A model generated the notes under the pieces. It saw only the letters and a program-made list of their open reading frames with translations, was not told the origin of the DNA and made no database searches. From JBDTVS01 sp040007095 (GTDB taxonomy: Bacteria; Acidobacteriota; Vicinamibacteria; Vicinamibacterales; CAVVIG01): a stretch of 64,000 nt of DNA. A program made the translations under genes and the position numbers. Shown piece by piece: positions 25,436 through 35,116 of the stretch. The stretch lies in contig JBDTVS010000051.1 of assembly GCA_040007095.1 (NCBI GenBank), positions 1-64,000 on the forward strand, given 5' to 3'. Each line of letters begins with the position of its first letter. Position 1 is the stretch's first letter.

Positions 25436-25981
25436 TCACAGTTGGTAAATCAGGTCCCGTCCCGAGGTCACGTCAATGGCTCCGTCGTGCAGGTGCAGCG
25501 CGACGCTACGTGGAATGGTCCCCCCGGTCACTTCGCCCTCGATCAGGAGGCCGTTGCGCCAGAGAATGTTGCGCGCCGCCAGCAGATTGCGTTTGCCGAC
25601 GTTGAGCGAGCTGATCCCGCCAAGGTTGGCGATTTCGGCCCCGCCGACGAGCCGGACCCGGCATCGCTTCTTGTCCAGACCGAGCGCATACGCCGCCTGG
25701 AAGAGCAGCGGCAGGCCGCTGTTGGCAAATGCCGCGGGCTGGGTTTTCGCCCGGTCGGGATTGATGGTCGAATCGGGCAGCAGGAAGTGCAGCAGCCCGC
25801 CGACCCCTGCCGATTGATCCCAGATGCACACGGCGATACAGCTTCCGAGGGCATGGGTGACGATCGTTTCCGACGCCGTCTTCGACACCGCGAACTCGCC
25901 GATGCCGACAATGCGCCGTGACGCGGCGCGTGCGGCGACCGCGTCAAGCACGCCACTCGGGGCCGCCGCCGGCACGCTCAC
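25436..25981 (-). CDS. cheD: Chemoreceptor glutamine deamidase CheD
   Basis: 181 residues from a GTG at 25981 that overlaps the cheR stop (GTGA). The catalytic Cys and His are in HALGSCIAVCIWD and GGLLHFLLPDS. The LFQAAYALG, GGAEIANLGG and IGKRN-like (VGKRNLLAARNIL) segments are also typical. CheD deamidates receptor glutamines and partners with CheC/CheX proteins, two of which are encoded in this window. Confidence 0.96.
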   Translation of the reverse strand: MSVPAAAPSGVLDAVAARAASRRIVGIGEFAVSKTASETIVTHALGSCIAVCIWDQSAGVGGLLHFLLPDSTINPDRAKTQPAAFANSGLPLLFQAAYALGLDKKRCRVRLVGGAEIANLGGISSLNVGKRNLLAARNILWRNGLLIEGEVTGGTIPRSVALHLHDGAIDVTSGRDLIYQL

Positions 25982-26817
25982 GGCGCGCTCCTGCGGTAGA
26001 CCGCTGGGGCGACCCATTGCATCTTGTGGGTGATGCCCGTCAGGCTCTCGGAGTGCGAGATGAACAGGTAGCCGCCCGGCGCCAGGTGCCGCTCGAGCAT
26101 CGAGACGACGCGCTGCTGCACGGTCTTGTCGAAGTAGATCATGACGTTGCGGCAGAAGACGAAGTCGAACACCCGATCGAGGCGCTCCATCGCGATCAGG
26201 TTCAGCGCGCGATACTCGATCAGCCGGCGGACTTCCGGCACGACCCGGGCCAGTCCCTCCTGCGCTCCGAGACCTTTCTGGAAGTATTTGCGGAGCAGCG
26301 CCGACGGCACGCCCTGCACGCGATCGATCTTGTAGGTGCCCTGGCGGGCGACGGCCAGCGCTTTGGTGGACAGATCCGACGACAGCAGTCGGAAGCGTTC
26401 AATCCCCGCCTCGAGCATCGTGATCGAGATCGTCACCGGCTCTTCACCGCTCGAAGCGGCCGCGCACCACGCGTCGACGGTGCCGGCGCGCGCCAGCTTT
26501 TCGGCGAGGCGCGGCACGACCTGGTCGCGAAGGAACGCGAAGTGCTGCGGCTCGCGGAAGAAGCTGGTGTGATTGGTCGCGATCGCGTCGAGCAGGATGG
26601 TCAGCTCTTCGCCGGTCTTATCGTGGCCCAAGCGCGTCAGATACTCCTGGTAGCTCGACAAGCCGAGCTGGCGCAGCCGCTTCTGAAGCCGCGCCGCCAC
26701 CAGCTCCCGCTTGCCTTCGTGCAACGTGATGCCGCTCTTTTCGTACACGAGCGCCACAATCGCCCGCAGCTCGCGATCCGTCAGAGTGGCGGTCGTGGTC
26801 GCCGTCATCGTCGGCAT
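25978..26817 (-). CDS. cheR: Chemotaxis protein methyltransferase CheR
   Basis: 279 residues. N-terminal helical domain (RAIVALVYEKSGITLHEGKRELVAARLQKRLR), then the SAM-binding domain with WCAAASSGEEPVTISI and the VFCRNVMIYFDKTVQQRVV motif. It methylates chemoreceptor glutamates with S-adenosylmethionine. It lies 24 nt after cheW. Confidence 0.97.
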   Translation of the reverse strand: MPTMTATTTATLTDRELRAIVALVYEKSGITLHEGKRELVAARLQKRLRQLGLSSYQEYLTRLGHDKTGEELTILLDAIATNHTSFFREPQHFAFLRDQVVPRLAEKLARAGTVDAWCAAASSGEEPVTISITMLEAGIERFRLLSSDLSTKALAVARQGTYKIDRVQGVPSALLRKYFQKGLGAQEGLARVVPEVRRLIEYRALNLIAMERLDRVFDFVFCRNVMIYFDKTVQQRVVSMLERHLAPGGYLFISHSESLTGITHKMQWVAPAVYRRSAP

Positions 26818-26841
26818 GGAGTCCAGTCCCTTCGCGCCTGG

Positions 26842-27348
26842 TTAGAGCAGCGTCGCCGCGCCGCCGAAGATTCGATCGAGATCGAGCAGAAACTTGACGC
26901 GGCCCTTGATCTTCGCGACGCCCCGCATGAACTCGGTGTTGACGTGCTCGCCGAACTCGGGCGTCGCCTCGATCTCGTCCGACGTGATCGTCAGCACCTC
27001 CGACACCGCGTCCACCACCACGCCCACCATCACCTTCGACGACCGGAGCGCCACTTCGATCACGATGATGCAGGTGCGCTCGCCGTAGTCCTGCGACGCG
27101 AAGCCGAACTTCAAGCGCAGATCCACCACGGGGATGACCTTGCCGCGCAGGTTGATGACTCCCTTGACGTGCCGCGGCGCCTGCGGGACGGCGGTGATGT
27201 CCAGAATCTTGATGATCTCGCGCACCTTCAGCACGGGCAGGCCGTACTCCTCGCCCGCGAGGGCGAACGTCAAATACTTCCCGGCCAACGACGTGGCCTC
27301 GCGCGTTGTCGACGTGTCGGGTTCCAGGGTCGCAATCGCTGCTGTCAT
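26842..27348 (-). CDS. cheW: Chemotaxis coupling protein CheW
   Basis: 168 residues from ATG 27348, chosen for its GGAGG ribosome site; an alternative ATG at 27378 overlaps the cheA stop (ATGA) and would add 10 residues. CheW motifs: KYLTFALAGEEYGLPVLKVREIIKI, VKGVINLRGKVIPVVDLRLKFG and VVDAVSEVLTI. It links CheA to receptors. Confidence 0.97.
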   Translation of the reverse strand: MTAAIATLEPDTSTTREATSLAGKYLTFALAGEEYGLPVLKVREIIKILDITAVPQAPRHVKGVINLRGKVIPVVDLRLKFGFASQDYGERTCIIVIEVALRSSKVMVGVVVDAVSEVLTITSDEIEATPEFGEHVNTEFMRGVAKIKGRVKFLLDLDRIFGGAATLL

Positions 27349-27374
27349 GCCGTCCTCCAAGTTCCTTTCGATAC

Positions 27375-29540
27375 TCATGCGGCGCGCGAGCCTTCGCCGC
27401 GCGTGCGACCGACGATCCCGTGTGCGTCGAGAATCAATCCGACCCGCCCATCGCCAAGAATCGCGGCGCCGGCGACGCCGCTCATCTGGCCGAACGCCTC
27501 GCCGAGCGACTTGATCACGACCTCCTGCTTGCCGAGAAGCCGATCGACCACCAGGCCCACCTGATGCCCGTCGTCCTCGATGACCACCACGGTCGCGCGG
27601 CAGGCGTCGGTCTCGCGTCCCTCGATGCCGAAGAGCTCCGCCAGCCACACCAGCGGGACGAGCTTGTCCCTGACCTGCAGCATGCAGGGACGTCCCTGCA
27701 CCGTGTGGATCTGTTCGGGCACCGGACGCAGGGATTCCCGGACTCCGAAGGTCGGCATCACGAAGCGCTCGGTGCCGACCCCGAGCAGCAGACCGTCCAG
27801 AATCGCGAGCGTCAGGGGCAACTTGATCAGAAAGGTGGTGCCCCGACCGATCGTGCTCTGAATTTCGATGCGCCCGCGCAACGCGTCGATGTTCCGGCGG
27901 ACGACGTCCATGCCGACGCCGCGGCCGGAGATCTCGGTGATCTTCTCGGCGGTCGAGAAGCCGGGCCGGAAGATCAGTTGATGGATTTCAGAGGGGGTCA
28001 ACGTGTCGTTCGGTCGGACCAGTCCCTGGCTCACCGCTTTCGCGAGGATCCGCTCGGAATTGAGGCCCGCGCCGTCATCCTCGATGGCGATGACGATGTT
28101 GCCGCCCTGATGGTAGGCGCTGAGCGCCAGCCGTCCCTCTGGCCGCTTTCCCGACTTGGCGCGGCGCTCCGCGTCCTCGATCCCGTGGTCGACGCTGTTG
28201 CGCACCATGTGCATCAGCGGGTCGTTGATGTCCTCGACGACGCGCCGGTCGAGCTCCGTGTCCTCCCCGGACAGTACGAGATCGACCGACTTGCCAGACT
28301 TTTTCGAAAGGTCGCGGACCAGCCGTGCCATCTTCTGGAACGTCTGGCGGATGGGCACCATGCGCATCGACATTGCGTTCTTCTGTAGATCGCTGGTGAT
28401 CCGCTTGAGCTGCGCCAGATTCCTGGTCAGTCGCTCGTCTGCGGCTTTGAGGAGCGCCGGATCCTCTTGCAGGATCGCTTGCGCAATGACCAGCTCTCCC
28501 ACCATGTCCACGAGGTTGTCGAGCTTGCGGGTGTCGACCTTCACCGAGACCTGGCCGGCGATATCGTCCGCGCGACGGGATGGAGTGGGCTTCGGCGCGG
28601 AGTCGCTCGACGGCGCCGGTTCCACGGCGGACGCGGATTCCCGCGTCCACGGCTCGGCTTGCGCCTCCGCCGCGTTGCGAGCCACGGTGCCGACCGCTTT
28701 GTCGACGACAGCAGGGGGGACCGGTGTGTCGACGGCCCGAGCGACCGCGCCGGTCCCGTTGACCAGCCCGTCCACCACGTCCATCAGCACGCGCCGCCTG
28801 GGCTCCAAATCCGTGCCGGGCCGGCCGTTCAGCCGACCCTGAATGTCATTGATCAGCGCCGTCAGCACGTCCACCGCTTCGAGGACCGCATCGGTCTCGG
28901 CGGGGCCGAGGGTGTGGCGTCCGGAGCGGCACAAATCGAGGAGGTTCTCGACCTTGTGGGCAAGCTCCTGCACCCTGGTCACGCCCAGCGCGCCGGCATT
29001 GCCCTTGACCGTGTGAAAGGGCCGGAAGATATCGTTCAGCAGCTTGGTGTCGCCGGGCGCCGCCTCGAGCTGAAGAACGCACGTCTCGATGGAGCTCAGG
29101 TGATCGAGCGCCTCGCCGACGAACATCGCCGCCAGCTCGGGGTCGCCCCGCAGCGCCGCGACGTCTTCGTCCACGCGCGACTGAGCGTTCGAGGTCTCCG
29201 CTGCGGGTGTCGGCACCGACGCTGCGGCTTCTTTACGAGCGGCCGGAGCCGGCGGAGCGGCCGGTCCGGGCGCCCGGTCGCCGTCAGGCGTCCACACGTT
29301 CCACGCCTCGGAAAATGCCACCAGGGCTCGTTCGAGATCACCAGCGTTGTTGGCGATGGCGACATCGCCAATCAGCGAGTCCAACGCTGGCGACCCCAGG
29401 CCGACCACCAGCGTGACCAGATCAGAGCTTCGGTTCGCGACGTCCAGCTTCCCGCCATCGCCGAGCGCGAGATCGCACAGGAGGCGATTCAGCGCCGAGT
29501 CGATGACCTCTCGAGACGAGGGCTCGGGTTGGTTGGCCAC
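27375..29540 (-). CDS. cheA: Chemotaxis histidine kinase CheA
   Basis: 721 residues. An unassigned N-terminal ~130 residues, the HPt domain with the phosphorylated His in FHTVKGNAGALG (~175), a dimerisation domain (VKVDTRKLDNLVDMVGELVIAQ), the ATPase domain (VRNSVDHGIEDAERR; DDGAGLNSERI; GRGVGMDVVRRNI) and a C-terminal CheW-like domain. It phosphorylates CheY and CheB. It is 3 nt after the MCP gene. Confidence 0.98.
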   Translation of the reverse strand: MANQPEPSSREVIDSALNRLLCDLALGDGGKLDVANRSSDLVTLVVGLGSPALDSLIGDVAIANNAGDLERALVAFSEAWNVWTPDGDRAPGPAAPPAPAARKEAAASVPTPAAETSNAQSRVDEDVAALRGDPELAAMFVGEALDHLSSIETCVLQLEAAPGDTKLLNDIFRPFHTVKGNAGALGVTRVQELAHKVENLLDLCRSGRHTLGPAETDAVLEAVDVLTALINDIQGRLNGRPGTDLEPRRRVLMDVVDGLVNGTGAVARAVDTPVPPAVVDKAVGTVARNAAEAQAEPWTRESASAVEPAPSSDSAPKPTPSRRADDIAGQVSVKVDTRKLDNLVDMVGELVIAQAILQEDPALLKAADERLTRNLAQLKRITSDLQKNAMSMRMVPIRQTFQKMARLVRDLSKKSGKSVDLVLSGEDTELDRRVVEDINDPLMHMVRNSVDHGIEDAERRAKSGKRPEGRLALSAYHQGGNIVIAIEDDGAGLNSERILAKAVSQGLVRPNDTLTPSEIHQLIFRPGFSTAEKITEISGRGVGMDVVRRNIDALRGRIEIQSTIGRGTTFLIKLPLTLAILDGLLLGVGTERFVMPTFGVRESLRPVPEQIHTVQGRPCMLQVRDKLVPLVWLAELFGIEGRETDACRATVVVIEDDGHQVGLVVDRLLGKQEVVIKSLGEAFGQMSGVAGAAILGDGRVGLILDAHGIVGRTRGEGSRAA

Positions 29541-29543
29541 TGA

Positions 29544-31115
29544 TTAGAACCGCCCGTATGTGCCAGTATCGCCGAGCGGCAACTCTTCTTCGGCGCTGCG
29601 AGGCCTGGCCGTCATCTTCACGACCTTGGCGAGCGCCGAACGCGGCGCCCGCCGCGCCGCCACCTTCGCTGGTGCCGCGCTCGCCTGCCCGCCGACGAGG
29701 GTTTCGAGGCGCCGGACCACGGCCATCGCCGTCTCGGCTTGCGCGTTCAGCTCCTCGCTCGCCGCTGCGCTCTCTTCCGCCGTCGCCGCAGTTGTCTGCG
29801 TCACTTTCTCCATCTGCGCAATCGCCTGCGCCACCTGATCGATGCCCTGCGTCTGCTGCTGGCTCGCCTCGCGCACCTCGTCGACGATCCCCCTGACCTT
29901 CGCCACGCTGTCGGTGATCGCCCCGATGGCGGTCGCGACTTCCGCGACGTTCCCCGCGCCCTCCTGCGACCTTAGAATCGACTCTTCAATCAGTCCTGCG
30001 GTGTCCTTCGCCGCCTGCGCCGAGCGCTGCGCCAGGTTGCGCACTTCGTCGGCCACCACCGCGAACCCCATCCCCGCCTCGCCGGCGCGCGCGGCTTCCA
30101 CGGCCGCGTTCAGCGCCAGAATGTTGGTCTGGAACGCAATCTCGTCGATCGTCTTGATGATCTTCGCCACCTTGCTGCTCGATTCCTTGATCGCCGCCAT
30201 CGAGCCGACCATCTGGCCCAGCGCCGCGTTCGAATCGGTCACCTGCCGCGTCACGTTGGTGACCAGCGCCGCCGCCTGCGTCGCGTTCTCCGCGTTCTTG
30301 CGCGTCATCGACGCCATCTCTTCCATCGACGCCGACGTCTCCTCGAGCGACGCCGCCTGCTCGGTCGCCCCCTGCGACAGCGACTGCGCCGAGCTCGAGA
30401 CCTGCCCCGCGGCCGACACGACTTGTGTGGCTCCCTCGCTCAACTCGGAGAGTGACAACCGCAGGGCTTTTCCGGTGGAGCTGATGATCAGCGCCGCGAG
30501 CCCACCACTCACCGCAATGGCCAGGAGGAGACCGATCACGATCCCCAATTGGCCGGCGTCAACGGCAGCCGTGATGTTCTTGCTGAACACGTCGGCATTG
30601 GACGCGTTCAACTTGACCTCGGCGTCGACGGCCGCCACGTACTTCTCCAGCGAGGGCAGAAAACGGCTGCTCAGCATCGCTTCTGCATCGCTTCGCTGGT
30701 TCGCTCGGCTGAGAATCAACGACGCCTCGCGAGCCTCGCGCATGATCCCGCGCTCCTTTTGAATCGCGTCGAACAGCTCGCGGGCCCTGGGATCGTGAAT
30801 CGTCGGCTCGTAGGTCTTGAGGATCTGGGTGGCTTGCTCGGTCAGCTCGTTGACCTTCTGATCAAGCGCCGCCTTCTCGGCTGCCTGGTCGGCCAGAATA
30901 TGCTGCGTGGTGAGCGCGCGGTTGGTTTCCGCGTTCGTCGCCAGCTGCAGAATAGCCTGGACACCGGGGAGCGCATCGCCGGTAATGTCTTCCGCGCTCT
31001 TTTCGATCACCGCGAGCCGCGTATAGGCAAAGCCGCCGAGGCCTATCGCGACAGCCACTACGGCGGAGAACCCGAAGATCATGCGTTTGCCGATAGTCCA
31101 GTTCGCCATGCTCAT
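29544..31115 (-). CDS. Methyl-accepting chemotaxis protein
   Basis: 523 residues from ATG 31115; an ATG at 31271 gives a poor extra 52 residues. Two membrane segments (~10-30 and ~190-212) bracket a ~160-residue periplasmic four-helix-bundle-like sensor. A short linker is followed by the cytoplasmic signalling tip IDEIAFQTNILALNAAVEAA. The C-terminal tail (AAPAKVAARRAPRSALAKVV) is basic and ends without an NWETF-type tether. It is the only chemoreceptor in the window and heads the che operon; its ligand is unknown. Confidence 0.95.
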   Translation of the reverse strand: MSMANWTIGKRMIFGFSAVVAVAIGLGGFAYTRLAVIEKSAEDITGDALPGVQAILQLATNAETNRALTTQHILADQAAEKAALDQKVNELTEQATQILKTYEPTIHDPRARELFDAIQKERGIMREAREASLILSRANQRSDAEAMLSSRFLPSLEKYVAAVDAEVKLNASNADVFSKNITAAVDAGQLGIVIGLLLAIAVSGGLAALIISSTGKALRLSLSELSEGATQVVSAAGQVSSSAQSLSQGATEQAASLEETSASMEEMASMTRKNAENATQAAALVTNVTRQVTDSNAALGQMVGSMAAIKESSSKVAKIIKTIDEIAFQTNILALNAAVEAARAGEAGMGFAVVADEVRNLAQRSAQAAKDTAGLIEESILRSQEGAGNVAEVATAIGAITDSVAKVRGIVDEVREASQQQTQGIDQVAQAIAQMEKVTQTTAATAEESAAASEELNAQAETAMAVVRRLETLVGGQASAAPAKVAARRAPRSALAKVVKMTARPRSAEEELPLGDTGTYGRF

Positions 31116-31372
31116 ACTGTCGGCCTCATTCCTTGACGTTGCGATGGGTGAGTAGCGAAGCGGCGCCACAAGGCGATTGAGTGACGAGGCGCCAGACGGG
31201 ACCGCGCGCCTTGGTTGCCCGGGGTCCGAGACTCGCCCCACGAGGAGACGGCAATCGACCGCAGGAATCATGTCTGTCGTGTCGTCTGGTAAACACCAAG
31301 GAAATCGTCAAGCTTCTCTCGGGACGGCCACGTCACCCACGTCATTTTCCTGTTGATGAATTCATGCGTTCA
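31116..31372. other. Intergenic region between fliK and the MCP gene
   Basis: 257 nt at the operon boundary. It probably holds the promoter of the MCP-che genes, but I could find neither a convincing sigma-28 nor a sigma-54 element in it. Confidence 0.4.
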
Positions 31373-33025
31373 CTAGAGTGTGATCTCGAAGGTGCTCGTG
31401 TCGCGCCGCGGACGCGGTCGCGGTTCCTGGTCCTGTTGGGACTGTTGCTGGCGGGCGTTGCCGCCCTTCGAGTCTCGCGATGGCTCCGCCGGTTCGTCGG
31501 ACACGATCAGACGATCGAGGGTGAGCCCTTGTTCGGAGAGTCCATGGCGCAGCAGCGATTCGTTAGCGCCCAACCAAGCCCGCACCTCGGCCGAAGCGGC
31601 GCTGACATGGGCGGTGACGCCGCCGTCCTCGACTCTCAGCGCGATGGTCACCTCGCCGAGATACTCCGGCTGCAGCGTGATGCGTGCGTCGCCGACACCG
31701 TTTCGCGATTGCAGCTGAATGGCCTGCACCATCTGCCGATGCAGACTCACCTCGTCAATGGCCGCGCTCCGATCGGCGATGCCCGACAGGAGCGTCGCCG
31801 CGGAGGCAGCACTGGTTCGATCCAGACTTGACACGTGCTCAGCCGCCTGCCCGGTCTGCAAGAAAGCGTGATCGGTTTGAACGACGGCGCCCACGACGGC
31901 GGCGTCGAACGCCGGTGCCACGGGCGCGTCGAGCGCCTGCGCCACCAGCGCCTGGATGTCTTCGGCGCGTCCTCTGGAGTTGGGGGAGGAGTGTGCGGAA
32001 TCCTGATCGGCCGGGTTCTGCGCTGTTCCGGTTTGTGCGCGGCCGGCCAACAACGCTGCCGCCAACCCGGACTGGCCATCGGCCAGGACGGTCGGTGAAC
32101 CCGCGGCGCGATCGGTCGAAGCACGCAGGTTGTCGGTGATTCGACTGGATCCGGCCTGCGAGTTCGAAGAGAACGTGGTCGTGGCCGCGACGCCGTTCGC
32201 GGACTGACCGGCAGGACGCAGTCCCGGGGCGAGGGCCGCATCGGCGTACGCGGCGGGCACGCGGCCGACACGGCGCGGCGCGATCCTCGACTGTGTCGAC
32301 CCTGGTTGATCGGTTGACGCGGATGAAACGTTCTGCGGATCCGTCGTATCTGTTTGAACGGCGGGCCCGGCGAACCGGTCGGTCGGCGCAAGTGAGGAGT
32401 CTGTCGGCGGCGCAGCACCGGCCCCCAATCCTGGCGGGACGCCGGCCGGAAGCGCGGGCGTGGACTGTCCACCGACCGGCGCGGCGATCGTCGATGCGCT
32501 CAATTGGTCGGCGTGATCTGTTTGAACGGCAGCCGCGCCATCCTGGCTGGCCGCTCCGGCAAGCGGCACGGCTGCCATTCCTGGAAAGAGGTCAGCGACC
32601 GGCCCCATCCGGGGCGCGTCGCTCGATCCGGTGGATTCGAGTGTGTCGGCCGCGGCGCCGGAACCGCCAGCGGTTTGTGACTGCGCGGCCGGCCCAAGCC
32701 CAAGGCTCCTCGGCTGATCCTGGACGGTCCACAACCAGGCCGGCACGGCAACGTTGATGATCGTCGGATCGCCGGCATCGCGTGTCGACGGCACGGAGCT
32801 CCCGCCGGCATCTTCCAAAGCCTCCGTCCCGCGCTTTCGGCTCGCGAGTGAGACGGTGCGCCTGGACGTGTTCCCGACCACACCCGCCTCGTCGGCGCCC
32901 GAGATCTGCGCGATCACGCTCGCGAACGGATCGCCGGAGGCCGGACGTCTGGAAGGTGCGTTGCCACCACCCTTCACGGATGGCGGCAACGCGGCTGGCG
33001 GAATATTGGTGGGGTTGATAGTCAC
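31373..33025 (-). CDS. fliK: Flagellar hook-length control protein FliK
   Basis: 550 residues. A long, low-complexity, proline/alanine/serine-rich N-terminal two-thirds, then the conserved C-terminal domain (GVGDARITLQPEYLGEVTIALRVEDGGVTAHV … LSEQGLTLDRLIVSD) that contacts FlhB. The linker contains repeats of a VQTD motif at several places (AVQTDHADQL, AVQTDTTDPQN, VVQTDHAFLQTGQ). FliK is the secreted molecular ruler of the hook. 14 nt after flgE. Confidence 0.93.
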   Translation of the reverse strand: MTINPTNIPPAALPPSVKGGGNAPSRRPASGDPFASVIAQISGADEAGVVGNTSRRTVSLASRKRGTEALEDAGGSSVPSTRDAGDPTIINVAVPAWLWTVQDQPRSLGLGPAAQSQTAGGSGAAADTLESTGSSDAPRMGPVADLFPGMAAVPLAGAASQDGAAAVQTDHADQLSASTIAAPVGGQSTPALPAGVPPGLGAGAAPPTDSSLAPTDRFAGPAVQTDTTDPQNVSSASTDQPGSTQSRIAPRRVGRVPAAYADAALAPGLRPAGQSANGVAATTTFSSNSQAGSSRITDNLRASTDRAAGSPTVLADGQSGLAAALLAGRAQTGTAQNPADQDSAHSSPNSRGRAEDIQALVAQALDAPVAPAFDAAVVGAVVQTDHAFLQTGQAAEHVSSLDRTSAASAATLLSGIADRSAAIDEVSLHRQMVQAIQLQSRNGVGDARITLQPEYLGEVTIALRVEDGGVTAHVSAASAEVRAWLGANESLLRHGLSEQGLTLDRLIVSDEPAEPSRDSKGGNARQQQSQQDQEPRPRPRRDTSTFEITL

Positions 33026-33039
33026 GGGTCAGGCCTGTT

Positions 33040-34296
33040 TTACTGCTTGAGATTGAGCGTTTCCTGGAGCAGCTGGTCGGCGGTCGTGATGCTCTTCGAG
33101 TTCGCCTGGTATCCGCGTTGGGCGAGAATCATCTGGGTGAACTCTTTCGCCATGTCGACGTTCGACTGCTCGAGCGAACTGCCGATGAGCGTGCCTCGTC
33201 CGCCGGTCCCGGCCACTCCGACGTTCGCGATGCCGGCCGCCGCGCTCTCGCCGTAAGCGTTCGAGCCGAGCTTCATCAATCCCCCGGGATTGTTGAAGTT
33301 CGCGAGCGCGAGCTGACCGAGGATGACGGTCTGGCCGGCGCCAATCGTGGCGACAATTTGACCATCCGAATCGATGCTGATGCCGCTGACGGAACCCGCG
33401 GCGGCGCCGTTCTGCGTGAGCGAAGAGGTCTGCGACGGCGCAGAGAACCCGGTGAGGCTCGCCGCACCGTTGGCATCGATGAGGTCCCACGTCATGGCGG
33501 TCGCCGCCGCGCCGTCCTTCCAACCGGCGGCGGGGGCGGGAACGGCCACATCGGCCGCGGCCGCACCGTCGACCTGGTTGAGCAGGCCGGCCGCGGTAAA
33601 GGTCAGCGTTCCGGCTTTGAGCACCACGGGCGCAGCAGGCGATCCAACGACGTCCGCAGCCGGCACGGCGGCCGAGTAGTCCCATCCGCCCGCAGTCTTC
33701 GTGTAAGTCACGGTCACGACGTGCGCGGTCCCGAGCGAGTCGAAGATTTGCGGCGATACCGTGAAGGTCGCGCCGACCGCGGCGTTCGCGTCGAGGTTCG
33801 AGGCGGCGCCGAACTGCGTCGTCGCCTTCGGGGCGCGCAACACGCCGGGCGGGACCACGATGTTGGTCGGCTGGCCGGTGGTGATGATCCCGCCGGTCGC
33901 TGGATTGACCGCGGTGAAGCCCTGCACCGGTTGCCCGTCCGAGGTGATGAGCGTGCCGTCCGCATCCTGCGAGAAATCGCCGGCGCGCGTGTAGGACCGA
34001 TTATCAGCGGCGCCGATCACGAAAAATCCGCTCCCCTGGATCGCGACGTTGGTCGGCACGCCGGTGTTCTCGATGCCGCCCTGCCGGAAGTTCGGCGTGA
34101 TCGATCCGGTCGTCACGCCGAGGCCGATCTGCATGGGATTGACACTCGAGCCGCCGACCGACTGGCTGACCAGATCCGAGAAGGTAACGTCGCTCTCCTT
34201 GAACGCAATCGTGTTGATGTTCGCGAGGTTGTTCCCGATGACGTCGAGTTTCTGCTGGTTGGCGCTCAAACCGGAGAGGCTGGTGGTAAAAGACAT
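33040..34296 (-). CDS. flgE: Flagellar hook protein FlgE
   Basis: 418 residues with rod/hook family ends: FTTSLSGLSANQQKLDVIGNNLANINTIAFK at the N-terminus and LEQSNVDMAKEFTQMILAQRGYQANSKSITTADQLLQETLNLKQ at the C-terminus. The middle region carries the variable surface domains. It polymerises to the hook under the FlgD cap. Confidence 0.98.
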   Translation of the reverse strand: MSFTTSLSGLSANQQKLDVIGNNLANINTIAFKESDVTFSDLVSQSVGGSSVNPMQIGLGVTTGSITPNFRQGGIENTGVPTNVAIQGSGFFVIGAADNRSYTRAGDFSQDADGTLITSDGQPVQGFTAVNPATGGIITTGQPTNIVVPPGVLRAPKATTQFGAASNLDANAAVGATFTVSPQIFDSLGTAHVVTVTYTKTAGGWDYSAAVPAADVVGSPAAPVVLKAGTLTFTAAGLLNQVDGAAAADVAVPAPAAGWKDGAAATAMTWDLIDANGAASLTGFSAPSQTSSLTQNGAAAGSVSGISIDSDGQIVATIGAGQTVILGQLALANFNNPGGLMKLGSNAYGESAAAGIANVGVAGTGGRGTLIGSSLEQSNVDMAKEFTQMILAQRGYQANSKSITTADQLLQETLNLKQ

Positions 34297-34339
34297 ATTC
34301 AGTTCACCTTTTCGTGTTTCAAAAGCTCGAGACTGCGCC

Positions 34340-34648
34340 CTACGACTTGGTTGTTGCTGCGGACGATGCGGCCAGCTCCGTCGCAGCCTTCGCCTGACTG
34401 AAGAAGTCGGAAATGTTGGTGAGCGTCGTGTTCATCTGCTGCATCTGCTCGAGCGTGCTGAATTGCGCCAGCTGCGCCAGCAGTGCGGAATCGTCCTGGG
34501 GCTGGGTCGGATCCTGGTTCTGCATCTTGGTGATGAGCAGCTGCATGAACACGTCCTTGCCGAGGGTCGCGGACTTCGGTCCGGTCGTGTTCGACGAATT
34601 CAGTGCGGCGCTGATCGGGTCGGTCGCGGTCGTCGGGCTGATTGCCAT
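34340..34648 (-). CDS. flgD: Short hook-capping protein FlgD
   Basis: 102 residues. It contains the FlgD N-terminal signature (LGKDVFMQLLITKMQNQDPTQPQDDSALLAQLAQFSTLEQMQQMN) but ends soon after; usual FlgD proteins are about 200-240 residues and carry C-terminal Ig-like/Tudor-like domains that form the cap. No second ORF here supplies them. It lies between fliJ and flgE, the normal site. Confidence 0.9.
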   Translation of the reverse strand: MAISPTTATDPISAALNSSNTTGPKSATLGKDVFMQLLITKMQNQDPTQPQDDSALLAQLAQFSTLEQMQQMNTTLTNISDFFSQAKAATELAASSAATTKS

Positions 34649-34658
34649 TTCTTTTTCC

Positions 34659-35102
34659 TCACATCCGTCGCGCGAACTGCGTAACGGCGAGCTGATCCAT
34701 CGCGATGGCGTCGAGCCGCCGGCTCTCGTCTTGATAATCCTGCCAGGCTCGATCGCGGAGCTTCTCGATCACCAGGACTTGCCGGTGCGTGCGGCGGACA
34801 TCCGCCGTCGCACGCTCAACCTCAAGCTGTCGCTCGGCCAGTTGGCGACGACAGCTTTCAGCACCAGCACTCTGACCAGTGATCCAATTTCGATGCCGTT
34901 CGAACGTCGCGGCTTCGCCACCTTCGACGAGCCGGTCTCGATAGGCGAGGTGCGCGCGGTCGACGGCGCGCGCGGCGTTGGACAGCGCCACCGCCGCACT
35001 GTCTCGCAATTGTTGAATACGGGACAGTTGCCCCAGCGCAGCCTCGTGCTCGCGTCGCCGTAGATCGAGCACTCTGGCGGCGCGGAATTGGAATCGTTTC
35101 AT
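34659..35102 (-). CDS. fliJ: Flagellar export chaperone / ATPase partner FliJ
   Basis: 147 residues, fully helical coiled-coil with FliJ features: FQFRAARVLDLRRREHEAALGQL at the start and RDRAWQDYQDESRRLDAIAMDQLA at the end. FliJ inserts into the FliI hexamer and couples it to FlhA. 14 nt after fliI. Confidence 0.92.
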   Translation of the reverse strand: MKRFQFRAARVLDLRRREHEAALGQLSRIQQLRDSAAVALSNAARAVDRAHLAYRDRLVEGGEAATFERHRNWITGQSAGAESCRRQLAERQLEVERATADVRRTHRQVLVIEKLRDRAWQDYQDESRRLDAIAMDQLAVTQFARRM

Positions 35103-35116
35103 GACGGGGCTCGCGG

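Noticed and set aside
30600..31300. Sigma-28 promoter before the MCP gene
   Set aside because: Partial matches only (GCCGACAG without a spaced -35); not strong enough to report.
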